Source: Clostridiaceae bacterium (GTDB taxonomy: Bacteria; Bacillota; Clostridia; DSM-8532). From it: a stretch of 33,442 nucleotides of DNA. The notes below the pieces were generated by a model. The model was given only the letters and a program-made list of their open reading frames with translations. It had not been told where the DNA came from and ran no database searches. A program made the translations under genes and the position numbers. The stretch covers positions 1 to 33,442 of the forward strand of contig JAAYPS010000102.1 in assembly GCA_012519655.1 (NCBI GenBank), read 5' to 3'. This document shows positions 15,523-23,917 of this stretch, one piece after another (positions within the stretch are counted from its first letter, which is position 1; each line of letters opens with the position of its first letter).

Positions 15523-16881
15523 ATGGATATAAACGCAGTTGCTATAAGAAAGTTGGTTTTTCCTTTGATGCGTATTGCTAAGGGAAATAATACAATCGAT
15601 TACATAAAAAGCATGCAAGACAGTCAATATCTTTCAAAAGAAGATATGCACAAACTACAAAAGGATAAGCTGTCAAAGCTGCTGATGCATTGTGTAAAAA
15701 ATGTACCTGCATATGCTGATTATAAATACTTAATACCCGCCATAGAAGAAGATGCATTCAGCGCTCTACGTAAATTCCCTATTCTAACAAAGCAACAAGT
15801 AAACAATAATACCGACAACCTTATTTGTGCTAATACAGATAAATCCACTCTTACGCCAAATCAATCGGGCGGCTCAAGTGGTGAGCCTGTAAGGTTCTTT
15901 ATAGACAGACCCACAGCAGAAAACTCGGAAGCAGCAAGATGGCGTGGCCTATCATGGTGGGATATCAACATAGGCGATAAATGCCTTATGGTGTGGGGTA
16001 GTCCTTTGGAGCTAAACAAGCGTGAAAATCTAATTTACAATATGAAAGAAAGGTTCTTAAAAAATATTATTTTTGTACCTGCTTATAGCCTAAATCCCCA
16101 GTCAATACAAAAGTATGTCAATATGATAAATACGCAAAAGCCAGTATATTTCTATGGCTATGCCTCCGCACTACATCTTTTGGCTCAATTGATGATAAAT
16201 AAAAATATTAAGATCAAGTACAAACTAAAAGGTATTGTGTCTACTTCTGAAAATCTATATGATTTTCAGCGTAAAACTATTGAACAGGCTTTTGATTGTC
16301 CTGTAATTAATGAATATGGCGCCAGGGATGCAGGTATAATAGCGTATGAATGCCCAAAGGGAAGAATGCACATTTCTGCTGAAAATATGATTGTTGAAAT
16401 ATTGGATATTCAAACAAACCAACCCGTTGAGCCTGGGAAACCCGGCCTTGTTGTTATTACCGATTTGAATAATTTTTCAATGCCAAGGCTAAGATATAAG
16501 CTTGGAGATGTCGCTGCATTGTCAAAAGAGAGTTGTGAATGCGGTAGAACCCTCCCCCTTATTGAGAAAATTGAAGGACGGGAAGATGATATATTCATTG
16601 CGTTAAATGGTAACTATGTCCACGCAGTATATTTTTGTAATCTTGCACGAAGTTATCCAAGTATCATGCAGTTTCAAATAATACAGCAGAGCAGAACAGA
16701 TATCCTTCTGAGAATTATTAAAAGCCATACATTCAAAGAAAGTGAAATACAAGCGTACATAGATGAAATTTATAAATTGATGGGACCTGTCAATGTAATA
16801 GTAGAATATACTGATACTATCGAACCAACCGCATCGGGTAAGATTCGATATTCAAAGCGGGATTTCCCAATCAGTATTTAG
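15523..16881 (+). CDS. CapK/PaaK-like adenylate-forming enzyme
   Basis: 452 residues of the phenylacetate-CoA ligase/coenzyme F390 synthetase (CapK) group, a branch of the ANL superfamily that is common in capsule and exopolysaccharide loci. The ATP-binding loop SGGSSGEPVRF is near residue 113. Others are NEYGARDAG near residue 263, PRLRYKLGDVA near residue 322 and the C-terminal Lys motif ASGKIRYSKRDF. A CECG pair probably belongs to a zinc site seen in relatives. The acyl substrate is unknown. The start is supported by aaaggggttaaac before the ATG. It leads the plus-strand polysaccharide genes, 254 bp before the flippase. Confidence 0.88.
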   Translation: MDINAVAIRKLVFPLMRIAKGNNTIDYIKSMQDSQYLSKEDMHKLQKDKLSKLLMHCVKNVPAYADYKYLIPAIEEDAFSALRKFPILTKQQVNNNTDNLICANTDKSTLTPNQSGGSSGEPVRFFIDRPTAENSEAARWRGLSWWDINIGDKCLMVWGSPLELNKRENLIYNMKERFLKNIIFVPAYSLNPQSIQKYVNMINTQKPVYFYGYASALHLLAQLMINKNIKIKYKLKGIVSTSENLYDFQRKTIEQAFDCPVINEYGARDAGIIAYECPKGRMHISAENMIVEILDIQTNQPVEPGKPGLVVITDLNNFSMPRLRYKLGDVAALSKESCECGRTLPLIEKIEGREDDIFIALNGNYVHAVYFCNLARSYPSIMQFQIIQQSRTDILLRIIKSHTFKESEIQAYIDEIYKLMGPVNVIVEYTDTIEPTASGKIRYSKRDFPISI

Positions 16882-17054
16882 AATAATAATAACCAGGCGC
16901 ACAGATTTTTGCATTGTTTATATAAGATTTAAAGCGATCTACAAGTGAATTGTTTGAAAATACAGTAAATAGGTTGTTTGAATAAAAGCACAAGCAAATA
17001 GGCTATTGTAGAGATAAGCTATTTGTACAGCAAATAATTAATATTTTACAAATA

Positions 17055-17150
17055 AGTTTGAACACTAGAGTTCTAAATACAATAATTTACAAGCAAGCAG
17101 TTTGAATACTATAGTTTAAATACAAGAATTTACAGGTGAGCAATTTGAAT
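17055..17150. repeat. 44-bp tandem repeat running into the flippase start codon
   Basis: Copies begin at 17055, 17099 and 17142 with (a)(g/a)tttgaa(c/t)act, followed by agttctaaatacaataatttacaagc-like text. The third copy covers the first codons of the next gene. Further TTTGAA-containing degenerate copies extend left to about 16945. The spacer 16882-17054 otherwise holds no ORF and no clear terminator. Confidence 0.75.
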
Positions 17151-18632
17151 ACTAATGAAGTAAAGAAAACAATGGTTAAAGATACACTTCTGTATCTTCC
17201 AGCAAGATTAATAGAGGGGCTAATAGGACTTGCCACAATAACTCTATATACAAGTTTCTTCGCACCCGAGATATACGGTTATTATGGACTTATTACCACA
17301 ACTGTGAACATTGGTTCATTTTTATTGTTAGGATGGTTGAACCAAGCTGTTTACCGATATGTGAATGCATTTGAAGGGAAGAAAAGAGGTTCACTTTTTT
17401 ACTCCACTTCCTTTACGTTGTGGTTGTGTTCAAACGTAATTGTTGTGATTTTAGGCTTTGCTGGGATATTAATTGTAAATCCAAGAATGGATGCATGGGT
17501 TACCCAGTTATTTGTTCTTACTTTATTTATGTTTGTTACATACAATACAACCCAAGTTCTATTATCAATAGTTTCAGCAACGAGGAAAGTTAAGCTCCTA
17601 CTATTTCTATCTCTTTTCTCGGTTACAATGAAACTGTTACTTACAGTATTCTTTGTATATAAATTTCAGACCAATAGTTATACGCCAGCTGCTGCTGTTT
17701 TGAGCAACGTTATTGTAGATACTGTTGTAATATTGATAGCCATGCTTAGACTTAAAGTATATAAGCATTTTACTTTTAAATATTTTTCAAAATCAGTGCT
17801 AACAAAGTTTTTGACATACAGCCTTCCTCTTGTTGGTGTAAATTTCACCATGAGTGTTCTCAACCTTTCCGACCGTTATGTAATAGCACCCGTCCTTGGT
17901 CCAGAGCAAATGGGCATATATCATGCAAACTATACAATATCATCCACTGTTTTTAACCTCATCCTTGTGGCTGTAATGCGTGGTGTTTATCCCATGATCC
18001 TTAAAACATGGAGTCAAAACAACAGGCAAAGGACTGAGTACTTTCTGTCACAGGCTGTAAGGTACTATTTACTGGTTTCAACACCAGCTCTAACAGGTCT
18101 GTGTATTTTATCTGGCCCTATATCAAAACTCTTTCTTGATGCTGCCTATTTCGAGCACGGTTTCGTAATAACATGGGTTGCTATTGGGATGTTTTTGTAT
18201 GGTCTTGCAGAATACAGCAATAAAGCATGGGAGTTGACATCAAATACTAAACCTCTTTTTTATAACACAGTAATAAGTGCAGTTTTAAACCTCGGATTAA
18301 ATATCATCTTTGTGGGGATTTATGGTTACAGAATAGCCGCAATTAACACAGCGATATCTTATCTATTATATTTAGCTTTGTCACTGTACAGAAGCAGGAA
18401 AATAATGAAAATAACATTTAGCCCCAAAAGTCTTGCCAAAATTCTATTAAGCTGTATCATAATGGGGTTGACAGTTTATTTTGCAATACACTCTATAAGC
18501 CTTACAGTAATAAACCTTATTCTTACTGTAATCATTGGTTGTTTGGTATACTTTATATGCCTGATATTACTTAGGGAAATTAAAACCGAAATAGACTATG
18601 CAATAAACTGGATTAAGAATTTTAGAAAATAA
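17136..18632 (+). CDS. polysaccharide flippase (Wzx/MATE-like oligosaccharide exporter)
   Basis: 498 residues, about 14 membrane helices, of the MOP superfamily (Wzx/RfbX). Such proteins flip lipid-linked repeat units across the membrane for polymerisation outside. Typical features are the N-terminal DTLLYLPARLIEGLIGLATI and the central FTMSVLNLSDRYVIAPVLG-type segment. The listed start is GTG at 17136, with only a weak site. The ATG at 17173 (MVKDTLLYLPAR) is a credible alternative and better matches where homologs begin. The gene ends 10 bp before the glycosyltransferase fusion, so they share a transcript. Confidence 0.9.
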   Translation: MSNLNTNEVKKTMVKDTLLYLPARLIEGLIGLATITLYTSFFAPEIYGYYGLITTTVNIGSFLLLGWLNQAVYRYVNAFEGKKRGSLFYSTSFTLWLCSNVIVVILGFAGILIVNPRMDAWVTQLFVLTLFMFVTYNTTQVLLSIVSATRKVKLLLFLSLFSVTMKLLLTVFFVYKFQTNSYTPAAAVLSNVIVDTVVILIAMLRLKVYKHFTFKYFSKSVLTKFLTYSLPLVGVNFTMSVLNLSDRYVIAPVLGPEQMGIYHANYTISSTVFNLILVAVMRGVYPMILKTWSQNNRQRTEYFLSQAVRYYLLVSTPALTGLCILSGPISKLFLDAAYFEHGFVITWVAIGMFLYGLAEYSNKAWELTSNTKPLFYNTVISAVLNLGLNIIFVGIYGYRIAAINTAISYLLYLALSLYRSRKIMKITFSPKSLAKILLSCIIMGLTVYFAIHSISLTVINLILTVIIGCLVYFICLILLREIKTEIDYAINWIKNFRK

Positions 18633-18642
18633 AGGAGCTTTT

Positions 18643-20874
18643 ATGAAAGTATTACATTTAATTGGTGGTGGAGATGAAGGTGGAGCAAAAAGCCATGTAC
18701 TATCTCTGGTACAACAACTTGGTAATCATATACATGTCAAACTTATAAGCCTTCGTCCAGGCCCTTTTGCCGATGATGCAAAAAAAATGGGCATTGACGT
18801 GGAAGTAATACATTCGGGTAATATATTTAAAGACATAAATAGCGTCAGAAGAATTGCTTATAATGGAGGCTATGACATTCTTCATACCCATGGGGCAAAA
18901 GCAAATATGATTGGTGTTTTTGTAAAACACCAGGTAAAAATACCCGTGGTGTCCACAGTACATAGTGACTATAGGTTGGATTACCTAAACAGCCTTTTAA
19001 AAATGTATACTTTTGGGCTTATAAATACAGTTGCACTCAGATTTATAGACTACTATATTGCTGTTTCATATAATTTTAAGGAAATGCTTATAAAAAGAAA
19101 TTTCCCACCCCAGAGGATATATACCGTATACAATGGTATATCTTTTGAGACACCAATAGAATTAATTCCTCAAGAAGCATTTGCAAAAAAATATGGATTT
19201 TCTATTGAGCAAGGCGATGTTTTTATTGGCATACTTGCAAGGCTTGATCCTGTAAAAGGACATACTGTTTTTCTTGATGCAGCTGCCAAGGTGATTGAAA
19301 AATGCCCAAATGCTAAGTTTTTAATAGGTGGCCCTGGCGACGAATTAAAACCAACACTTGAAAAAAGAGCTCAAAAGCTTGGTATTTCCGATAATGTGTT
19401 TTTTCTTGGTATGGTAACCGAGCCTTATTCATTTTTCGACTTAATAGATATAAATGTTCTGGCCTCATATAGCGAGAGTTTTCCCTATGTTATTCTTGAA
19501 GGTGCCAGACTTAAAAAAGCAACAGTATCCAGCAGAGTTGGAGGCCTTGAGGATTTGTTTGAACATGGCAAAAACGGTTATCTTTATACTCCCGGCGATA
19601 GCAATGCTCTTGCAAATCACTTAATTGAGCTTATTCTGGATGAAGATAAAAGGCTGGCTTTTGGCGAAAACCTTTATACTACCGCCAGCGAGAACTTCTC
19701 TCTTCAGTCAATGACAGCTACCCAAATAGGTATATATGATAAAATATGTACACAAGTTGCAAAAACAAAAAAAGACGGCAAAGCCTACGATATCGCTATC
19801 TTGGGGTATTATGGATATCGTAATAGCGGCGATGATGCCATATTAAAATCCATTATAGATCGTATACGACTTAAAAATGATGAGTTATCCATTGCTGTAT
19901 TCTCAAATACACCCTACGAAACTCGCACACAATACAAGGTAGATTCTGTACACCGCTTTAATCTGCTAGAAGTGCCAAAAGTATTATCAAAAACCCGACT
20001 ATTCATTGCAGGCGGTGGCACATTAATTCAAGATGGTACAAGCACCAGATCTCTTTGGTATTATCTATATATGTTGCAACTTGCACGGAAGAAAGGAGCA
20101 AGTACAGTTCTTCTTGCAAATGGCTTAGGACCTCTTACAAAAAATAAAAACCGAAAAGCAGCATCAAAGATACTAAACAACATGGATGCCATAACTTTAA
20201 GGGACTCAAACGCATATGATGAGTTATTATCATTAAACGTAACAAAACCAATTACAAAAATTGCAGCAGATCCTGCTTTAGCACTTGAAAATAGAGATAG
20301 TACTTTAGGTCTTAATATTCTAAAAAGTGAGGGAATACCTACTGATAAGAAAATTATTGCACTATGTCCCCGTAAATGGAAAAAGGTTAAAAATGCAGAC
20401 AAAATCCTTGCGTTCATAGCCGATAAAATTGTAACTGACTTTAATGCTATACCTGTTTTTATAGCAATGCAGCACCCTAATGATGTATATTTTTCAAAAA
20501 AAGTTCTTCGCAGTATGAAACAAAAAGGTTATGTTCTTACCAGAAGATATAATGTTGACGAAACACTTTCCATTCTATCAAACACAGATATGATTGTAGG
20601 CATGCGTTTGCATTCGCTCATATATGCTGCAAATCTTGGTGTGCCAATGGTTGGGCTTGCTTATGAGCAAAAAGTGGGCTTTTTCATGGACTCTATAAAC
20701 CAACCTTATGTGGAATGGAACGAAAAATTTAATATGAATGATCTAATTGCAAATTTACATGATGTATGGACAAACTTAGAAGGTGTGAAAGAAGAACTGA
20801 AAAAGATAAAACCCATTCTTAAAAAGAAGGTAACGGATGCAATAGACCTTACATTGTCGTTATTGTCAGACTAA
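18643..20874 (+). CDS. csaB: fused GT4 glycosyltransferase and CsaB polysaccharide pyruvyltransferase
   Basis: 743 residues in two enzymes. Residues 1-370 are a GT4 (GT-B fold) glycosyltransferase: LIGGGDEGGAKSHV at the N-terminus, GILARLDPVKGH, and the E-x7-E motif ESFPYVILE with VGGLEDLFEHGKNG. Residues ~380-735 are CsaB: ILGYYGYRNSGDDAIL, FIAGGGTLIQD, ADPALAL, and a C-terminal MRLHSLIYAANLGVPMVGL. CsaB adds a ketal pyruvate to cell-wall polymer, making the ligand for SLH domains of S-layer and cellulosome-anchoring proteins. CsaB is usually a separate ~370-residue protein. The start is firm (aaaggag before the ATG). The last codons lie in a tandem repeat. Confidence 0.93.
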   Translation: MKVLHLIGGGDEGGAKSHVLSLVQQLGNHIHVKLISLRPGPFADDAKKMGIDVEVIHSGNIFKDINSVRRIAYNGGYDILHTHGAKANMIGVFVKHQVKIPVVSTVHSDYRLDYLNSLLKMYTFGLINTVALRFIDYYIAVSYNFKEMLIKRNFPPQRIYTVYNGISFETPIELIPQEAFAKKYGFSIEQGDVFIGILARLDPVKGHTVFLDAAAKVIEKCPNAKFLIGGPGDELKPTLEKRAQKLGISDNVFFLGMVTEPYSFFDLIDINVLASYSESFPYVILEGARLKKATVSSRVGGLEDLFEHGKNGYLYTPGDSNALANHLIELILDEDKRLAFGENLYTTASENFSLQSMTATQIGIYDKICTQVAKTKKDGKAYDIAILGYYGYRNSGDDAILKSIIDRIRLKNDELSIAVFSNTPYETRTQYKVDSVHRFNLLEVPKVLSKTRLFIAGGGTLIQDGTSTRSLWYYLYMLQLARKKGASTVLLANGLGPLTKNKNRKAASKILNNMDAITLRDSNAYDELLSLNVTKPITKIAADPALALENRDSTLGLNILKSEGIPTDKKIIALCPRKWKKVKNADKILAFIADKIVTDFNAIPVFIAMQHPNDVYFSKKVLRSMKQKGYVLTRRYNVDETLSILSNTDMIVGMRLHSLIYAANLGVPMVGLAYEQKVGFFMDSINQPYVEWNEKFNMNDLIANLHDVWTNLEGVKEELKKIKPILKKKVTDAIDLTLSLLSD

Positions 20875-21004
20875 CACAAGGATATCCCTTATATGACTTT
20901 TTCAGAGGAAAATCTATATTGTCGTTATTAGCAGACTAACAGGGATATTCTTATATGTCTTTTTCCAGTGGAAACTTACATTGTCACTATTGATCGGCTG
21001 ACAG
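20853..21004. repeat. 62-65-bp tandem repeat spanning the GT-CsaB stop codon
   Basis: Copies begin with attgtc(g/a) at 20853, 20918 and 20980 (periods 65 and 62; the last is partial). The first copy is the end of the gene (LSLLSD then stop). The second and third still read LSLLAD-stop and LSLLIG-stop in their own phase, so the gene end was duplicated downstream. Confidence 0.85.
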
Positions 21005-21040
21005 GCAAGTGGTATGGCGCCTAATGTGTACTTAATGTCT

Positions 21041-21158
21041 TACATTATCATCATTGACATTGAGACTATGTAAATCATCATTGGCTACCAAACTCTGATT
21101 ACATTATCATCATTGACTTTGAAACTATGTAAATCATCATGGGCTGCCAGACTCTGAT
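21041..21158. repeat. 59-bp tandem repeat spanning the ligase stop codon
   Basis: Two copies begin tacattatcatcattgac at 21041 and 21100. On the minus strand the copy nearest the gene includes the final codons SESGSP and TGA of the ligase. The distal copy preserves SEFGSQ and TGA. No terminator hairpin was recognised between the two convergent genes. Confidence 0.85.
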
Positions 21159-22537
21159 TCGATGCTTACATTTTCTGTTCTGTCTACATTGTTTTGACCG
21201 TATGCTAAGAACATCAAAATACCTGCAAGCATCCAGAAATACGAAGATAGCAAGGGTATCTCCAACATGTTTTCGGTTAAGTTATACAAAATAACGCAAA
21301 CCAAGCCCGACAAAATACCTATAGCCCAGTTTTGCTGTTCTTCGTCTTGAATTTTGGGTATTGCTTTGTATGATTTGTAAAATGTGTTGAACAAGAGTAC
21401 TAGGAGTGCAAATAAACCCACACTACCCATTTCCACTGCAGTTTTTAAATAGTAATTATCCATGGAAAAAGTATTGTTAATACCGTGGCTTAACGCGACC
21501 GAACCGCCAAACTGTCCTAAACCCATTCCAAATATCGGGTTATTCATGAATAATTCGTAACCTACAACTGATCTGTAAACTCTTCCACCAGTGCTACTAC
21601 TTGCAAAATAATCGGCAGAGAAAAGGTACAGTATTCGATTTGCAACAGATGGCACAAAAATAACTGCAAGTACAAACACTGCTCCCATGATAACTAGTGT
21701 TGGAACTATAAGTTTTCTATTTTTCATCCATACATAGAACAACAGGGCACAGAAGCAGAAAATCCAACCACCTCTTGACATGGTGAAAAGAAGTGCAAAG
21801 CCCATGCAAGCAAGTACAAAAGCATAATATATCTTTCGTTTTGTATTTTTCTCAGCAAAAAACATACCTACCGAAACAGGTATTAACAAGGATAAATATC
21901 CAGCAAGCATATTTGGTGTTGTAAAGATTGAAAATGAACGGGTTCGCACACTTCCTTCAGCTTGATCCACCCAATGAGCAGGAATTTCAACTCCTACAAC
22001 AAACTGGTATATTCCATACAACGCCACAAAAAGACCCGTTAAGATAACTATATTTAGAACTCTTTTGGCACCCTTGGGAGTTTTTAGAAGTTGTGTGATT
22101 ACGAAGAACCAAAACATATACTGAACTATAACTCTAAGCCCTTCCACACCAATAGAAAAATCGGGTGCGGCAATAAAAAGAAGAATAACAGCAACTACCA
22201 TGAACATAATTAATGAGGAATCCAATGGACTGGAACGATAGGGAGTTTGGTTTCTATGCACAAACCATTTGTATAACCACAAACCAAAACACAACAAAAG
22301 AGCAACTTCATCCCAAACACTTGCTATTAATCCGTAGGCAATAACATCTCTAAGCACAAATTCTACAACAGTAAATAATGCCACTATTATTGTTGCCTTT
22401 TCATAATCTGCAAGTAATATTAATAAAGCTACTATCACACCAAGTAATGCCACAACGGGTATCATACCAAGGTAGGATAATAAAACTCCCAATATAAAAA
22501 CTGCTACAAATAAAACCGTCCATCGTAATTTATTCAT
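21137..22537 (-). CDS. O-antigen ligase/polymerase-like membrane protein (Wzy_C family)
   Basis: 466 residues, about 11-12 membrane helices, with the large outside loop and conserved region typical of O-antigen ligases and Wzy polymerases (TPNMLAGYLSLLIPVSVG, TMSRGGWI, FGMGLGQFGG, MDNYYLKTAVEMGSVGL). These enzymes join or polymerise lipid-linked sugar repeats outside the membrane; ligase and polymerase cannot be told apart by sequence. It is last of four minus-strand genes and converges on GT-CsaB. The start site is weak (ggtg about 8 bp before the ATG). Confidence 0.88.
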   Translation of the reverse strand: MNKLRWTVLFVAVFILGVLLSYLGMIPVVALLGVIVALLILLADYEKATIIVALFTVVEFVLRDVIAYGLIASVWDEVALLLCFGLWLYKWFVHRNQTPYRSSPLDSSLIMFMVVAVILLFIAAPDFSIGVEGLRVIVQYMFWFFVITQLLKTPKGAKRVLNIVILTGLFVALYGIYQFVVGVEIPAHWVDQAEGSVRTRSFSIFTTPNMLAGYLSLLIPVSVGMFFAEKNTKRKIYYAFVLACMGFALLFTMSRGGWIFCFCALLFYVWMKNRKLIVPTLVIMGAVFVLAVIFVPSVANRILYLFSADYFASSSTGGRVYRSVVGYELFMNNPIFGMGLGQFGGSVALSHGINNTFSMDNYYLKTAVEMGSVGLFALLVLLFNTFYKSYKAIPKIQDEEQQNWAIGILSGLVCVILYNLTENMLEIPLLSSYFWMLAGILMFLAYGQNNVDRTENVSIESESGSP

Positions 22538-22796
22538 CTAATACACCTATTCCAATACAATACATTATCAAACTACATCCTACTAAAACCAGCTACATTC
22601 AACTGCATCCAGACGCATCCAACTACATCCTGCCACAACATATATACTATTTAAAAATATTCATCCTCAAATCCACTTGCTTTATCATTTTGTGTCATTC
22701 ATATAAATCCACTTGCTTTATCATTTGGGGCCATTCATATAAATCCACTTGTTTTATCGTTTTGTGTCATTCATATAAAATATATTGTTTTGAGCA
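22538..22796. other. spacer with repeats between ligase and upstream gene
   Basis: No ORF is visible. The left half holds irregular copies of (a)actacatcc / cagctacattc / cgcatcc, and the right half holds a clean 36-bp triplet repeat. No terminator was recognised, so ligase expression may come from upstream. Confidence 0.55.
22669..22776. repeat. three 36-bp direct tandem repeats
   Basis: The unit aaatccacttg(c/t)tttatc... cattcatat starts at 22669, 22705 and 22741. The copies differ at only a few positions, so this is the youngest-looking array in the window. Confidence 0.92.
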
Positions 22797-23342
22797 TCAT
22801 TCCAATACCAGCACATATAATTTATAAATTAAGCTGTGCTGCAGATATTGCTTTAGTTTCTCTTTGTCAATAATAAGTATAGCTGCAATGAAAAAAGTTA
22901 GCGCTAAGAATATAATGTCTCGTATCATAAGCCTTTTCATTATTAGTCTTCCAGCAACATAACCTATTCCAAAAATAGGAGGGATAAGCACAAAAAGCTT
23001 TTCTTTGGAGGCTTTATTTACAAAACATAACAACCCTGCAAAAAGACTTGTTTTAGACCATTCTGGTAGTTGTTCCGATATATATAAAACCCGTTTATCT
23101 GCCCATTTATAAAGTCTTTGAACTACTTTTCGGATAAATGCAATAGGTTTTCTTAATATGCTTAGAACTAATGAATTCTCAGAAATGTTTCTACCCTTGA
23201 GAGCGCGAAAACACCTGGGAAAGAAACTATTTTTCCATGACACTGAAAGCACTGAAAAAAACTTTTTCAGCGTACTATACTGGAAATAGTAAACAAGCTT
23301 TTCAAGTATACGGTATATAGCGCTTCCCTTTAGAACCTGCAT
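22797..23342 (-). CDS. unrecognised membrane protein in polysaccharide locus
   Basis: 181 residues and no family recognised. The N-terminal ~110 residues are basic and amphipathic (many Lys/Arg/Phe/Trp). The C-terminal part has two likely membrane helices (around residues 117-132 and 140-158). The gene starts 10 bp after the DUF4330 gene with gaggt before the ATG, so it belongs to the operon between DUF4330 and the O-antigen ligase. It may be an accessory membrane partner of polymer assembly, but that is only context. Confidence 0.7.
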   Translation of the reverse strand: MQVLKGSAIYRILEKLVYYFQYSTLKKFFSVLSVSWKNSFFPRCFRALKGRNISENSLVLSILRKPIAFIRKVVQRLYKWADKRVLYISEQLPEWSKTSLFAGLLCFVNKASKEKLFVLIPPIFGIGYVAGRLIMKRLMIRDIIFLALTFFIAAILIIDKEKLKQYLQHSLIYKLYVLVLE

Positions 23343-23352
23343 CTTTGAACCT

Positions 23353-23838
23353 CTATTCTGTAATCTCGGTTATAACACCGGGCAACTCAATATATTGGGT
23401 TTTAAGCACTAGTTCCTTACCAACCGTTGCATGCAGTTGTCCAATCCAAAGCATTGGATCATTTGGTTTCTCAAAAATCTTAACTGTAACATAAATATCC
23501 TTTAGTTCAGGGTGTTCGGCTACAACAATGGTGCCATCATCCTTAATAACATCTATCTTTGCTGGTACAACTTCAACTGCTGTAATTGTTTCCTCTGTGA
23601 AACCTTTGCCATAATAAAGGTTTGCACCAACATCGATATAATCAGCAACTCCTTCGTCAACGCCAGCACATTTAATTTTAATAAAGTGGGCTTTGGTGGG
23701 TCCAACTACTTCTGCAGGATCGTCCTTAGTCACATACCATATCCCTCCTGCGATGAGCACCAAAACCACAAAAATAACAAGAAGGTCAATAATATTGATA
23801 AGTCCAAATAATTTACCTTTTTCATCTAATACTTTCAT
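23353..23838 (-). CDS. DUF4330 domain protein
   Basis: 161 residues. One N-terminal membrane helix (residues 13-36, LINIIDLLVIFVVLVLIAGG) is followed by an extracytoplasmic beta-rich domain, matching the DUF4330 layout (LDEKGKLFGLINIIDLLV start). The family has no known function but is often found beside polysaccharide export and O-antigen ligase genes in Clostridia and cyanobacteria. Here it follows a glycosyltransferase by ~80 bp. It could act as a scaffold or periplasmic-side partner in polymer assembly; this is inference. Confidence 0.8.
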   Translation of the reverse strand: MKVLDEKGKLFGLINIIDLLVIFVVLVLIAGGIWYVTKDDPAEVVGPTKAHFIKIKCAGVDEGVADYIDVGANLYYGKGFTEETITAVEVVPAKIDVIKDDGTIVVAEHPELKDIYVTVKIFEKPNDPMLWIGQLHATVGKELVLKTQYIELPGVITEITE

Positions 23839-23917
23839 TTTAGCTCCCCGCTCTCAAATTTTATAGTTTAAGTAATACTAATTTTGTTAAAACAAATACA
23901 TGTGTTCAAGCAAAATT

